Below, piece after piece: positions 44,692 to 56,181 of a stretch of DNA of 64,000 nucleotides. Position 1 is the stretch's first letter. Every line of letters starts with the position of its first letter. The stretch is from Orientallactaga sibirica (Eukaryota > Chordata > Mammalia > Rodentia > Dipodidae). The position numbers were made by a program, and so were the translations under genes. The notes beneath the pieces were generated by a model. It made no database searches. It was not told the origin of the DNA and worked only from the letters and a program-made list of their open reading frames with translations. The DNA is taken from NCBI GenBank assembly GCA_036365145.1, contig JAEOAD010002183.1, forward strand, positions 558,001 through 622,000, written 5' to 3'.

Positions 44692-44998
44692 AGTTATTTG
44701 TATCATTGCTGTGACAAATACATGACCAAAACAGTTCAAGAGGATATAGTCGTCATAGTGGGGAAGGCATGACAGCAGGAGCATGAAGCAGCTGAAAGAG
44801 CTGAATGCTGGTGCTCAGATGGCATTATTCTTTTTATACAGTCAAGGACATCAGTCTATAGAGTGGTTCTACTCACATTTACCATGCGTCTTCCCACCCC
44901 AACTAAGTCCAGAAAATCCCACACAGACATGCTCAGAGCTTTGTTTCCATGGTGATTCTAAATCCTGTCAAGTTAACAACAGAGGTTAATTATCAGTC
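44692..44998 (-). mobile_element. MaLR-type LTR, reverse orientation
   Basis: TTGCTGTGACAAATACATGA, GGGGAAGGCATGACAGCAGG, AGCTGAATGCTGGTGCTCAG, CCATGGTGATTCTAAATCCT and GTCAAGTTAACAACAGAGGT. This is a close relative of rodent MT/ORR1-like LTRs. Confidence 0.82.
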
Positions 44999-45177
44999 AC
45001 TGGCTGAACTGCAGACCCTATGACCTGATCCTATAGTCCTAAGGTGGAGAAAAAGGAGGATTTCCAATTTTCTTACTTTTGGCCTTGTTTCAAGAAAGTG
45101 GGTTCCTACCTGCAGGGCAGGGAGGCAGGGAGGTGGTAGCTTCTCTGTCATCACTCTCAAGCCCTCATTCAGGAGGT

Positions 45178-45180
<3 letters not shown>

Positions 45181-45211
<31 letters not shown>

Positions 45212-45351
45212 GTTTTTCGAGGCAGGGTCTCACTCTAGCTCAGGCTGACCTGGAATTCACTATGTAGTCTCAGGGTGGCCTCAAACTCATGGCGATCCTA
45301 CCTCTGCCTCCCAAGTGCTGGGATTAAAGGCGTGCGCCACCATGCTGGGCT
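45181..45351 (-). repeat. B1 SINE
   Basis: A 30-base T run, then GGTTTTTCGAGGCAGGGTCT to GGCGTGCGCCACCATGCTGG. Confidence 0.95.
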
Positions 45352-45985
45352 AGGAGTTCATTTTTTGTAGAAGGAATCATGCCTGGGACATTGCCTCACT
45401 GTTAAGCTATTTTGATCCAGGTTTTCTCATGAAAGCAAGCAGGATAAGGAGTCTCTATAAGGAAATAGACAAGTGAGTTGATCCAGGGAAGGGAAGGATG
45501 AGAACTCCACAGGAAGTGGGGAAAGCTTTCATAGGGTTTCATAGTTTGCAAAGCCAGTCTTAATTAGGCACTAAAGGCCACGCGGAGGATGGGGAGTACA
45601 AGCAAGGGAAACCCAAGAGCTAGGCCTAGAAGGGAGAAAACAAATGTAGCTGGTGCTTGTGTTCAGCAACAAAAGGAGCCATTTGCCTGTGGTATGGGGA
45701 ATAAGTAGGGAGGTGGGAAGACTGGAAAAGGAGAATAGTCAAGAGCCAGGCTGTGGAGTTATTCCTGCAATGACTGGGGGCATCTTAGGACATGAGCTTC
45801 TCAAAGCAGCTCTCCAGTAAAACTATTCCCATTGTGGTGTAGAAAGAATAGAAAGGTAGGAAGTGGGGACAGTTAGAATGAGAATGAAAGATGAAGAACA
45901 TGAAGATCACAAAGACAGCGAAGATGAGGATGGACAACAAAATTTACTGTTTATAAATGACGTTCACTCCTTCTTCTTCTTCTTC
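45352..45985. other. Unique sequence
   Basis: No repeat or gene recognised. Confidence 0.3.
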
Positions 45986-46136
45986 TTTTTTTTTTTTTTT
46001 AAGGTAGGGTTTTGCTCTAACCCAGGCTGACCTGGAATTAACTATGTAGTCTCAGGGTGGCCTTGAACTCATGGCGATCCTCCTACCTCTGCCTCCCGAG
46101 TGCTGGGATTAAAGGCGTGTGCCACCATACCCAACA
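45986..46136 (-). repeat. B1 SINE
   Basis: AAGGTAGGGTTTTGCTCTAA to AAAGGCGTGTGCCACCATAC. A (TTC)n run sits at 45968. Confidence 0.94.
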
Positions 46137-46773
46137 ACATTCGCTTCCTTAAGCACTTTGTATCTGTTACTTCATTTAATCTCCACACCTTACTAGAGAC
46201 TACTGTTTTCATCATTTTGCACTCAACGAACTTTTGTGGGTGTACTAATTGCAAATGTGAAAGATGGAATGCATACGCAGTGATGGCCTGGGCAAAATCG
46301 GAGCAATTGAAATGGATTGGTGGAGGTGACATGTGGCATCCTAGTTTTGCGGGCCACCTGAGTATGCACGATAACAGGACAGAGGGCCAATATTGAGAAA
46401 AGGAAGAATGAAAAAGTTTGCCCAGCTTGCCGTTGGAGGTCAATGGGGCTATTAATAGCAGTAGGGTGAGTTAAGAGCAGAACACCAGAAGAGCTAGTTT
46501 GGAAGAAGCATGGGCTTCACAGCTCCGTACTGCTCCAGTCCTGCCTCCTTGCTTTCACATGGGCACTTGCAGCTTTCTTTGATAATCTCTACATAATGCA
46601 GAGCAGTCATCTTCTCCCCTGCTACCACCCTTCCATGTCACCATAGACAACAGATCTAACATCTAGTTTCCTTACTGTGGCCAAGAAGCCCTACATGAGG
46701 TCCCCTGGCCAGTCTTTCTGACACCATCTTATGCCATGTGCTCCAGTTTGCACTGCTCCAATCTCCTAGTTTT
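46137..46773. other. Unique sequence, possible MIR trace
   Basis: TAAGCACTTTGTATCTGTTA and TTAATCTCCACACCTTACTA (46150-46195) could be a reverse MIR remnant. No gene seen. Confidence 0.3.
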
Positions 46774-46957
46774 ATTTTATTTATTCTTTACTTATTTTTT
46801 TTATTTTTTTTTTTTTTTTTTTGAGGTAGGGTCTCACTCTAGCCCAGGCTGACCTGCAATTCATTATATAGTCTCAGAGTGGCCTTGAACTCACAGCGAT
46901 CCTCCTACCTCTGACTCTCAAGTGCTGGGATTAAAGGCATGTGCCACTACGCCGGCC
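46774..46957 (-). repeat. B1 SINE with target duplication
   Basis: CAATCTCCTAGTTTT before and CAATCTCCCGGTTTT after (two differences) flank a reverse B1. Confidence 0.94.
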
Positions 46958-47211
46958 AATCTCCCGGTTTTCTCCTGGTTGTTTGTTCCCTACCCATGAA
47001 GCCCTACTGCTTGTGGGGTACTATGTGCCAACCATTCTCTCTCCATTTCTTCTGTTCCTGGCTTACAGGACCCCTCTGACATCCTCACTCCCAAAAAAAA
47101 AAAAAAAAAAAAAACCCTGCCTGGGCTGCACCTCTTGCAGTATCTTCTTCATCTATCATTCATCACAGTTCCAAGTTTTAGCATTGGAACCATTTGTATT
47201 TATACATGTCC
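46958..47211. other. Unique sequence with a poly-A run
   Basis: Contains a 20-base A run at about 47094 with no recognisable element body. Confidence 0.3.
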
Positions 47212-47690
47212 TCATCAGTTTCCTGTGCTGCTCTAACAAATGACTGCACACTTGGTGGCTTAAAACAACACACATTTACTCTCTACTATCTAAAGGCCAG
47301 AAGTTCAAAATCCATATGACTTGGCCAAAGTCAAGGTGGCAGCAGAGCCATGAGCCTTGCGAAGCTTTGGGGAATGGGGAGATTCTGTTTCTGTCTCCAC
47401 CTTCTGGTGGCAGTCAGCATTCATATCCACATTGCTCTAATTTCTTAGGCCAATATCGTCAAATCTTCTGTTCCATCGCCACATCATATTCTCCTCTGTG
47501 TGTCTATCAGAATCTCTTTCTGCTGCACATGTGTTCTCATGGAAATGCCCAGGATCTACCTTGAAAGGACAAGATAATCTCCCCATGTCAGGAGGCTTAA
47601 CTTAATCACATCTGCAAAGGCCCTCTTCCTATGAAAGATAACATTTAGAAGGTTTAGGGTTAAGGCCTGACATCGTTCCGGGGACATCCT
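47212..47690 (-). mobile_element. MLT1-type MaLR LTR, reverse orientation
   Basis: TTTCCTGTGCTGCTCTAACA, CTTGGTGGCTTAAAACAACA, AAGGCCAGAAGTTCAAAATC, TCCACCTTCTGGTGGCAGTC and ACTTAATCACATCTGCAAAG are the reverse-strand words of MLT1. Same family as 56447 and, in the other orientation, 41795. Confidence 0.8.
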
Positions 47691-48250
47691 TCTCCAGTTC
47701 CTGCCTCTATCCACTTGCTCTGCGGAGGAATTGTGTCTGCTACACCTCAGGTGCCCACAGTCATGCCCAGCACATGGCAGATGTTCAGTGATTGCTTATG
47801 AAATGGGTAAATAAATTAAGGTAGTAAAGTGTACTTCATTCCAAAAAAACATTTCCTTAAATGTTCATAATTTAATAACAATACACTATATTCTTCTCAC
47901 TCCTATAACAATAAAAGCTATGACAATCATCTTACATAAATGAAAACATGATTTAATGAAATGGTGTTTTATGAGCTTTAGGCAAATCAGACATTTGAAT
48001 TATCTTGTTTAAATTAAATAGCTCTTTTGTGTTTGGTAGTAAGCGTCTCTAAGTGTGTCTATCTTGCTAATACAGCAGCATCCTCATATGTTAAATTATA
48101 CAGTTTAATTACACATACCTAGAATTTTAAGCTGAAGTATTGTTAAGGTACAAATATGACCTTTATATTCATTTATGAATGTTTTTCCAAATGGGATGAC
48201 AGAAAAATAGCAAAATCATGTTTTTATTGTGTTAAATAAAACCTTAAATA
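47691..48250. promoter_or_regulatory. AT-rich unique block, candidate conserved element
   Basis: AT-rich, repeat-free after a short L2-like piece (GCCCAGCACATGGCAGATGT, 47766). It contains homeodomain-like sites (TAATTACACATACC, TTTAAATTAAATAG). The call is weak and rests on composition only. Confidence 0.15.
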
Positions 48251-49489
48251 GACTAAGCTTGTTCTCATCCTTCCTTTGTCACTTACAAGCTCCATAACCC
48301 TGGAAAGATTCAAGGGTTTCACTGTATAGAACGAAGTCCTTGGGAAGAGTGAGATAAGTGAAGATATGCACAAAAATAGCCTGGTCATTGTTATTAACTC
48401 CTTTGCCCACAAATATGCCAGAGGGGACAAATATATTTTAGAGTTCATAAATAACTCCTCAACCTTATATATACCATGCATAAATATTTTGGCCTACAAT
48501 ATATCATACACAGCCCAGCATGGAACACTAACTTCCCAGGAGTTTCATTCACAACTAGACCAAGAAGCTTGAGTGGCATCTTCTTATTGAGTGCTCTGTC
48601 CCAGTGATTAGGGGACAGGCCAGAGGACACACACTGAGCCCTTCTTGAAGAAGATGCTCTTCTTTGAGCAACTGGTGGCTAAGCAGGACTTGTTGTCCAT
48701 AACTCCATTTGTGTGCAGGTGGCAAAAGAAGGGAGGGGTCACCAGAATTGTCCAAAAGTAAGAAGGATGGAGAAGGGTGCAGATACATGGTGAGGGCCAA
48801 GTTTTCAAGAAGAGATAGGCTACCAATGGGTAAGTCTTTGGAAATATGAAAAAATGCCAACCTACAATCTAAGGTTGAGCAGGCAGCCAGCCAGAATTAT
48901 AGAGGAGAGTGTTTCCTTGTGTTGTTTGTGCTTCTGTACTTTATGCCTCTTTATGTCATAGAATAAGAGATTTGGAAATTTCCTAAGAGATAATTTGGTT
49001 CTACCTCCTTCCTATGGAGAATTCTCCTCTAAAACATTCAAAATAGACGACCGTCCTTTATGGCACTGTATTTATTACAATTTATTTTTCTTTGATAATC
49101 AGTTTTTATAAAATATTGTTAAACAGTTAAACAGTATTATTTTTCAACTCTCATGGAAATAGGTCTCTTTATTCTGTATGTGTGCACATGTCTGAGCACA
49201 TAGTCCAGATCAGTTTGGACTCTAGGACTTTCTGCTCCCTGGTGTTTCTGACCATGAGTAGACACAGAAAAAAGGAAAATTCAGGCACATATCCCAGTGG
49301 GTGTAAGGCCAGAGAATGGGGGGAGAGGAGAACAATGGCTAGATGAAACCTACTTGAGGAAAGTATTCCTGGCATTTAGTGTTGTTTTAGTAAAATCACA
49401 GTGAGAGTCTGTGTACAAGTAGCTCGCATGCACAGAACAATTTTAGAAATAATCCAAAAGGCTCACATAAAAGTAATAGACATATGGGC
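48251..49489. other. Unique sequence
   Basis: About 1.2 kb with no recognisable repeat or exon. Several overlapping open frames near 48445-48860 on the minus strand have no domain I recognise. Confidence 0.35.
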
Positions 49490-49843
49490 TGTGGTGGTTT
49501 GATTCAGGTGTCACCCATAAACTTAAGTGTTCTGAATGCTAGTCTCCCCAGCTGATGACAATTGGAAATTAAAGCCTCCTGGAGGTGGTGTATTGTTGGG
49601 GGCGGGCTTATGGGTATTATAGCCAGCTTCCCCTTGCCAGTGTTTGGCACACTCTCCGGTTGCTGTTGTCCACCTTATGTTGACCAGAGGGTGATGTCTA
49701 CCCTCTGCTCATGCCATCATTTTTCCTGCCATCATGGAGCTTCCCCCTCGAGCCTGTAAGCCAAAATAAATCTCTTTTTTTTTTTTCCCTACAAGCTGCT
49801 CTTAGTCGGGTGATTTCTGCTAGCAATGTGAACCTGACTGCAA
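49490..49843 (+). repeat. 5' LTR of the MaLR provirus
   Basis: Starts TGTGGTGGTTTGATTCAGGT and ends AACCTGACTGCAA. It keeps the AATAAA signal (GCCAAAATAAATCTC), then a T run. Confidence 0.85.
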
Positions 49844-50912
49844 TAGTAAAGTGGGATTGCTGCTAGACACCTGACTGTGGCTTTGGCCTTTTGGAGCTGA
49901 TTTTCAAGAGGAAGAACTATGGACTGTGAGGTTTGGCTTATGAGGGTGAGAAAGAGCTTTATTTGGACTGGGCTAGCAGTTTCTGTGACAAGTTTGCTGT
50001 TACGCCAGTGTCCTAAGAAGTTGTGCAGGGTTCCTTTGCGTAGAAATGAACTGGTGCGAGCAGAAGGATATGGCACAGGAAAAATAAAAATTTGGGGGTG
50101 AACTCTGCCTGTTCAGCTGCAATTGAGAGATTACAACCTTTGAGATTGGGCCAGCTGAACTGCACTGGGGTAACAGGAAGAATGCAGACTCTTTTGAAGG
50201 GGCCTAAATGCTGAAGGAGTGTCCTGTTTTACAAAGTCTGATTTATTCCCCCCTAGATTAACAAATTGGCACCCTACCTGGTATTATGGAGTATAACAAA
50301 TGCAGGAAAGAGAGGGTCATTGAGTTTATAATGCAGTCTTGTGTTTTGGAAATGGCCATGGGCAGTGTGAAGCAGGTTTCCTGGATGCCTGCATGGAGAT
50401 CCCATGGGGCCATGAGGATGGACCCTGGGTTGCAGTGGAGACCCAGTGGAGATGCAGGGACCATGAGATGGCTACTGAGGAAAGCTGCCGGCCCGGGCTG
50501 AAGTTTTCCAGGACTGTGAGTAGCCTAGCTGGAGGGGCGGAATTGGAACTCCAGAGACTTGTTGCTGGTTAGAGTTATCGGACTTGGAGATTTGTCACTG
50601 ACTAGTTGTTGGACTTGGGAGTTACAGAGTTTGACGTTTGCCCTGGTTGATTTAAATCTAGTATTGGTTGAATATTTCTTTGCTTTGCCCAATGCCATCT
50701 TTTGCAGTGTGAATGTTTATTCTGTGCCATTATTGGTTTTTTTGGGGGGGGGATTATTTTTGGTATTATGGCTCAGTTAAAAGACCTTGGAGTATGGGGA
50801 TTGTTTGAATATCATTAGTATTGATAAAAACTATGGGGACATTTAAAGTTGCATGAATGTATTGTATTTTACATCATGTATGATTATCAGTTTATGGGGG
50901 CCAGGGGCGGAA
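49844..50912 (+). other. Internal region of the MaLR provirus
   Basis: Non-coding in appearance, GC-moderate, ending in a purine-rich tract. No family of viral protein is recognisable. The short frames at 50286-50780 overlap one another in different phases and are not called. Confidence 0.7.
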
Positions 50913-51242
50913 TGTGATGGTTTGATTCAGGTGTCGCCCATAAACTTAAGTGTTCTGAATGCTAGTCTCCCCAGCTGATGGCAATTGGAAATTAAAGCCT
51001 CCTGGAGGCAGTGTATTGTTGGGGGCGGGCTTATGGGTATTATAGCCAGCTTCCCCTTGCCAGTGTTTGGCACACTCTCCTGTTGCTGTTGTCCACCTTA
51101 TGTTGACCAGAGAGTGATGTCCACCCTCTGCTCATGCCATCGTTTTTCCTGCCATCATGGGAGCCTGTAAGCCAAAATCCTTTTTTCCCACAAGCTGCTC
51201 TTAGTTGGGTGATTTCTGCCAGCAATGCGATCCTGACTGCAA
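50913..51242 (+). repeat. 3' LTR of the MaLR provirus, poly(A) signal lost
   Basis: Direct repeat of 49490-49843. Relative to the 5' LTR it lacks bases around the GAGCTTCCCCCTCGAG segment, and GCCAAAATAAATCTC has become GCCAAAATCC, removing the AATAAA hexamer. Confidence 0.85.
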
Positions 51243-51289
51243 GATGGGCTCTTAGGATGACAGGCTCTTCCCTGACACATTCTACGCTT

Positions 51290-51660
51290 TCCATGTTGTA
51301 ATATGAGCGTCCTCCATGTCACTACACGTCCTGGTTATCCATTACATTTTATATACAGTGATGGATTATTTAACCAGCCACCTCCCCTTTCTTCTTGCTT
51401 TTGCTTCCTCCCGATGGTGAGGAAAACTGCCTTTAGAATAAATGCTTCTTAATCTGCATTGACTTTCGTCCAGCACGTAAACGTTTGTCCCAGTGCATTT
51501 GGACCGGATGATACAATTACAGTGTGTTTCCTGGGAGTAATCATGGTGGGGCTGTGCAGTCCGTCTTCCAGCTTTGTGTGGATGATGTGTTAATTATACT
51601 CTGTCAAGCCACAAACTTCTATTCCCCAGGCCTCTTTCAGTAAGCATACTCATTTGTGTT
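51290..51660. promoter_or_regulatory. Candidate conserved non-coding element
   Basis: Repeat-free block right after the provirus with dense distinctive words: CTTTCGTCCAGCACGTAAAC, TTTGGACCGGATGATACAAT, GGGAGTAATCATGGTGGGG and GATGATGTGTTAATTATAC (TAATTA core). CpG sites survive here although the neighbourhood is CpG-poor. Constraint is an inference. Confidence 0.25.
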
Positions 51661-52150
51661 TTGTTCTGCAAGTGAGGATAAGTCTAAACAGTCCCTTTAC
51701 ATCAGCCATGGCTGCCAACTTTGGCTCTGCTCACTTGCTGTTGATAATGGGCCAAAATGGACCACAGCAGAACCAGTAGCCTCACATTCTCAGACATGTG
51801 GCCTGAGCCAAAGGGTGGACCAGGCCTGCAATTCCAGCAGTGGCAGTCCTGCTGCACCATTTCTAGCCCATTGGCTCACGGATGGTCTTGACCCGAGCGA
51901 GGCGTGGAAAACGGCAGCAAGGTCTGGAGGTGGAAGGCAAACATTTTCAATGGAATTCTGGAGATCATCCATGACCAGATGTGTTGAGAACAGACAGTGT
52001 CAGTGATTCTAATGTTACAGAATTGAAATCTGAACATCTGATTGCTTTACTGACAGGGGTTATGGGGCTATTCTGCTGTGGAAGAGATATAGACACCCAC
52101 ACCCCCACCTCCCTCCACTTCCTAACCCTTTTATAGAAATCCTGAGTCAG
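51661..52150. other. Unique sequence
   Basis: No repeat recognised. A 116-codon frame at 51656-52006 has no known domain and is not called. Confidence 0.35.
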
Positions 52151-52423
52151 GGCTAGAGAGATGGTTCAGTGGTTAAGGGACTTGCCTGCAAAGCCTAATG
52201 ACCCAGGTTTGATTCCCAGTACCCATGTAAAGCCAGATACACAAAACGGTGAATGCATCTGGAGTTTGTTTGCAGTGGCTGGAGGCCCTGGCATACTCAT
52301 TCTCTTTCTCCCTCTGTCTTGCTCTGACTCTTCTTTCCATCTCTCTCTGCTTGCAAATATTTATATATATATACATATATATATATGTATACATACACAC
52401 ATACATACATACATACATACAGG
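52151..52423 (+). repeat. B2-like SINE with expanded TA/CATA tail
   Basis: GGGCTAGAGAGATGGTTCAG, AGGTTTGATTCCCAGTACCC and GGAGTTTGTTTGCAGTGGCT, a CT-rich stretch, then a TA-rich run and (CATA)n. GAAATCCTGAGT flanks both sides, beginning at 52136 and 52424, so the microsatellite is part of the inserted element. Confidence 0.95.
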
Positions 52424-52438
52424 AAATCCTGAGTGAGG

Positions 52439-53469
52439 ATTTCATCTGCTGGTTTGATTTCTGAGTCTCCAGCTCTCCCTCTCCTTTGGTCCTGACTAAA
52501 CTGCTGACCATGTAGCCAGCCTTGGTACTTGGTCCTGAAGTTTCTGATGGTAATAAGCTTCACCTCCTCTCTGTGCGCATCCATCCCTGGATCTTTGTTT
52601 TCCTTCCTATGACTCCCTCCCATGTCCTTTGCTGAGTTCCTGGGGGTAGATGAGATCCATGGATGTCAGCCAAGGAGTTTTCAAGTGGTCGAGTGTCCTT
52701 CTTCCCTTCTTGGTGACACTCTTATAACTCAGGCTCCAACAATGATGCCTGTGTTCTGGATTTCACGATGAGGTGACAAGGCTTTACTTCATGCTTTTGC
52801 AGGCAGTGGGTGTGGACATGAAGGAGCCTGAGCAGGAAGGAAAGATAAACTCAGATGCAGGTGTAGTGGCTGTGGTACTCACTGATGTCCACTGCTCACA
52901 TTCTCTCCTAGCAACAGGCCTTGTCTCCTGGCTGCAGAGGTGCTGATCTGACCCAAGCCTAGTTCACTACTGTGACCCTTTCTCTGGACAGGACTATAAA
53001 CAGGACTGGATATGGTTGCTAGCACACATGCTCCATGTGGGGACAAGGTGAGTAAAGCCAGAGCATAAAGAAGAGTGAGTTAGTGACAGAGAGAGAGAGA
53101 GGGAGGAAGAATTAGAAGCACAGCAGAGGTACAAACTACTTTCAGTCCTTGAAACGAGTTTCCCCTCCGCGGCTACTTCAATGACGTGAAACTCCAACAC
53201 AGGAGCCAGTTCTTCCACTGTCTTTAATACGCTACCTTCTGATGGGTTCTGACACGCATGGCCAAAAGGGCCCTCCCTGACGTGCTTTCTGATGACAGCA
53301 TGTGCCAGCTTCATTTGTGAAGACAGAGAGACGTCCCTCTAGGGAGTTCAGGAAATAACAAAAGGACACGTGGAGGAAAACTCATGTCCTGCAGGCAGAG
53401 GAGGTCTCCTGCCATCATAATTTGAATTGTAAAAGAGGAAGTATGACTTCTCTTTCTTGGCTTTCTTTT
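52439..53469. other. Unique sequence
   Basis: About 1 kb with no interspersed repeat apart from a (GA)n run near 53088. A minus-strand frame of 106 codons (52994-53314) looks mildly protein-like but is unidentified and not called. Confidence 0.35.
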
Positions 53470-53600
53470 TTTTGGCTTCGGTTTTTGAAACAGGGTCTTA
53501 CTTTATAGCCTAGGCTTGATCTCATAGCAATCATCCTTGACTCTCCCTCCTGAGCACTGAGATTAGACGGAAGAACCACCACACCCACCTGGCATGACCT
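53470..53600 (-). repeat. Old B1-type SINE
   Basis: TTTTGAAACAGGGTCTTACT, ATCATCCTTGACTCTCCCTC and CACCACACCCACCTGGC. Confidence 0.7.
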
Positions 53601-53848
53601 CATAGGTGGATATAGCCTGGAACATGTAGACTCTACTCTCACAAACTCACACGAGGCTAGTACCCAAAATGGTTCCTGGATGGAACTCTTGTGGCTTGCC
53701 TCGGAATGCAGACCATCAGATCTATTCACAAGCCAGAATCAAAACCTCGGAGATCACTTGAACAAACCACACCTTCTACCTTATCACTCTTCAGAGAGAA
53801 GTTCCAGAGAGGATTATATGCTTTTGATGATCCAAAAGGAGTAGAAAA

Positions 53849-53961
53849 GCTGGGTGTGGTGTGCATGCCTTTAATGCCAGCTCTCAGGAGGCAGAGGTAA
53901 GAGGATTGCTGTGAGGTCAAGGCCAGCCTGAAGCTACGGAGTAAAAACAAGACAAACAAAC
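53849..53961 (+). repeat. B1 SINE, 3'-shortened
   Basis: GCTGGGTGTGGTGTGCATGC, CAGCTCTCAGGAGGCAGAGG and CAAGGCCAGCCTGAAGCTAC. AAAAGGAGTAGAAAA before and AAAAGAGTAGAAAA after look like a target-site duplication. Confidence 0.9.
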
Positions 53962-54089
53962 AAAAGAGTAGAAAAGGAGAGATGACCAAGGGTAACATCA
54001 AGATTTGAGGTTCACAGAAGAGCTCTGTAAAAGACGGAAAAAGCATAACCCAAAAACCATGGGCTCTGGAATCCCAGGGTCAGAATCAC

Positions 54090-55140
54090 AATGAGCCATT
54101 GGTCAGGGAGACACGACTTCTCCAAAATAACACAGGCTATTACCAAAACACTTGGTTACCTGCAAGAGCTAAAAGGTAAGTCCCTATTGCTGAAGACACC
54201 ACAAGCTTCAGCCACAGGACATCAAGTGACCATGTGGGAAGCTGAGAGGGAACCAGTTCCCTCCCAGCTAGGTGCTGGAAAGTGCTATGAGAGTGGCATG
54301 CTATGAGCATAACAGTTGCCAACAGAGTGATTAAGCAAGATGCCCTGCCAGGTACAAAATCAACCTGCCAAGCAGCATACACTTGTGCAATAGTGGCACA
54401 CAGCTGAATTAGGTAACCAGCTGCTCACGGATTGGACATGAGACTTGCTCAGTGCAGGAGAATGAGTATCTGGCTCTGGCAACCAAGCCAGACTCACAGA
54501 ACAGGAAACCAATAGGCTCCAGAGAGAACCTCCAGTGCTCACTAAGAAGAATGGATATATATAGCAATAGATCTCTCTCATAACTAGGCTTATCCCCTTG
54601 TTTTCAAACTGTTCTTACGTTTGGTTGGGGAATCAGTTCTATCTTACAGATGTAGGAGAATACTGGAGAGAACAAGGATCCATCAACACATCAAGAAGAG
54701 AGAGCCTACGATCTACTATGAGATATGTCACTTCACCTCATCTGCCCAAGGTCTAGAAGTCATTACAGAGGAAGCAGTGACACTGCCCTCATGGCTAGCC
54801 TGAAAAACAAGTCCCAGTAAAATGGCAACAGACACTGTGGTCACTGGAACCTCACCCAAACAGAGAAACAGACTACAGAGAAAGCAACACTGAATGAGAT
54901 ACCTATCTTGCCCTCCAAGGCTGAGGGACCACTGTGGAAAAGAGGGCAGAGGGCAGAAAGACTGTAAGAGCCTCAGGGTGGGTGGGAATAGCCTGAGGCA
55001 CTGTGTTTCCCCATCCCTGCAGAGACTGACCAAGGCCTCTTGGTCCCTACAATGAATACCAATAACCCCACCAAAGAAGAACCTCAGAAGAATTGGGACA
55101 GGAGAGAGGGGTCTAAGCATACAACAGTTTTATTTAAAAA
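54090..55140 (+). mobile_element. L1 LINE 3' region
   Basis: ACTTCTCCAAAATAACACAG, CCCTATTGCTGAAGACACCA, CAATAGTGGCACACAGCTGA, GGGCAGAAAGACTGTAAGAG and AGGCACTGTGTTTCCCCATC parallel the elements at 4021 and 19495. It carries no coding sequence that I can recognise and no clear target duplication. Confidence 0.7.
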
Positions 55141-55555
55141 GAGCAGTAAAAATAAATGAATAGATAAATATATAAAAATTACAAAACCTGTTCCTTTTGT
55201 TCTCATTCCTTATCTGCCCTGGTGGTCTAGTGGGAAGGATTTGATGTGCTCAGCCTCACTCCTGATATTAATTTATTCTGTCTATTCTCTCTCTCTCTCC
55301 AGAATATAAATGTATTGATTTTAGGAACAAATACTAGATCCAGAGAATTTTCTGTAGTTGTAGGTTTTTATTTTGTTAGTGTCTCCTCTGATTCATATTT
55401 TCTATTTTTGTCCTCACTCTTTATTGTATTTTTTCAAGTGAAAGTTGAGTTGATGACTCCATATCCTTCTTTTTCTATACAGATATTTTCTTATCTGTGG
55501 ACTTCTGTAATTGTACACAGTTTCCATTTATTATGATTTTTAAAATTCCCACTGA
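55141..55555. other. Unique AT-rich sequence
   Basis: No repeat or gene recognised; the 96-codon frame at 55246 is AT-rich and unsupported. Confidence 0.3.
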
Positions 55556-55798
55556 GGGCTGGAGAGATGGCTTAGTGGTTAAGGAACTTGCCTGCAATGC
55601 CAAACAGTGCATGTTCAACTCTCCAGGTCCCACGTAACCAGATGCACAGTGAAACAAGTATGCAGTGTCACACATGTGCACACATTTAGAGTTTGTTCAC
55701 ATCACTGAAAAGCCCTGGTGCACCCATTCTCTCTCTCTCTTTGCCTTTCTCTTTCTCTCTCAAAAATAAACCATTAATAAATAAATAAATAAATAAAA
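55556..55798 (+). repeat. B2-like tRNA-derived SINE
   Basis: GGGCTGGAGAGATGGCTTAG, TTCAACTCTCCAGGTCCCAC, a variant middle with CAGTGTCACACATGTGCACA, a CT-rich stretch and (AAAT)n tail. Confidence 0.94.
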
Positions 55799-55836
55799 TT
55801 TCCATGGAATTAAACATCCAATTTCAAAAACAAAAG

Positions 55837-55973
55837 GTGAGCACCTTTAATCCCAGCACTTAGGAGGCCAAGGTAGAAGGATCACCATGAGTTTGAGGCC
55901 ACCTTGAGACTATATAGTGAATTCAAGGTCAGCCTGGGCTAGAGCAAAACCCTACCTCAAAAAACCAAACAAA
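55837..55973 (+). repeat. B1 SINE, 5'-truncated
   Basis: GTGAGCACCTTTAATCCCAG to AAACCCTACCTCAAAAAACC; the first bases of the consensus are absent. Confidence 0.92.
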
Positions 55974-56181
55974 GCTGGGTGTGATGGCACATGCCTTTAA
56001 TCCCAGCACTTGGGAAGCAGAGGTAGGAGGATCATTGTGAGTTTGAGGCCACCCTGAGATTACATAGTGAATTCCAGGTCAGCCTGAGCTAGAGTGAGAC
56101 CCTACCTCAAAAATCAAACAAACAAACAAACAAACAAACAAAGAAAAAAACCAAAGCAAACAAGCAAAAAAAAAAAAAAAC
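55974..56181 (+). repeat. B1 SINE, tandem neighbour
   Basis: GCTGGGTGTGATGGCACATG to GACCCTACCTCAAAAATC, tail (CAAA)n then poly-A. It lies head-to-tail against the preceding B1, apparently inserted at its A-rich tail. Confidence 0.94.

Larger units (their letters stand above)
49490..51242 (+). mobile_element. MaLR provirus with two LTRs, non-autonomous
   Basis: Two direct repeats with LTR features flank about 1.07 kb of internal sequence. ATGGGC at 49484-49489 and 51244-51249 brackets the element as a probable target-site duplication. The internal region has no gag, pol or env coding sequence that I can recognise; its frames are short and broken. MaLR elements normally lack retroviral genes and were copied with proteins from ERVL relatives. 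A purine-rich tract (GGGGGCCAGGGGCGGAA) sits just before the 3' LTR, as a polypurine tract should. The LTRs differ at roughly 4 percent of aligned positions plus one deletion, so the insertion is fairly recent for this family. Confidence 0.85.

Noticed and set aside
50286..50780. Retroviral protein genes in the MaLR internal region
   Set aside because: Frames are short, overlap in different phases and show no viral motif; MaLR elements are normally non-coding.
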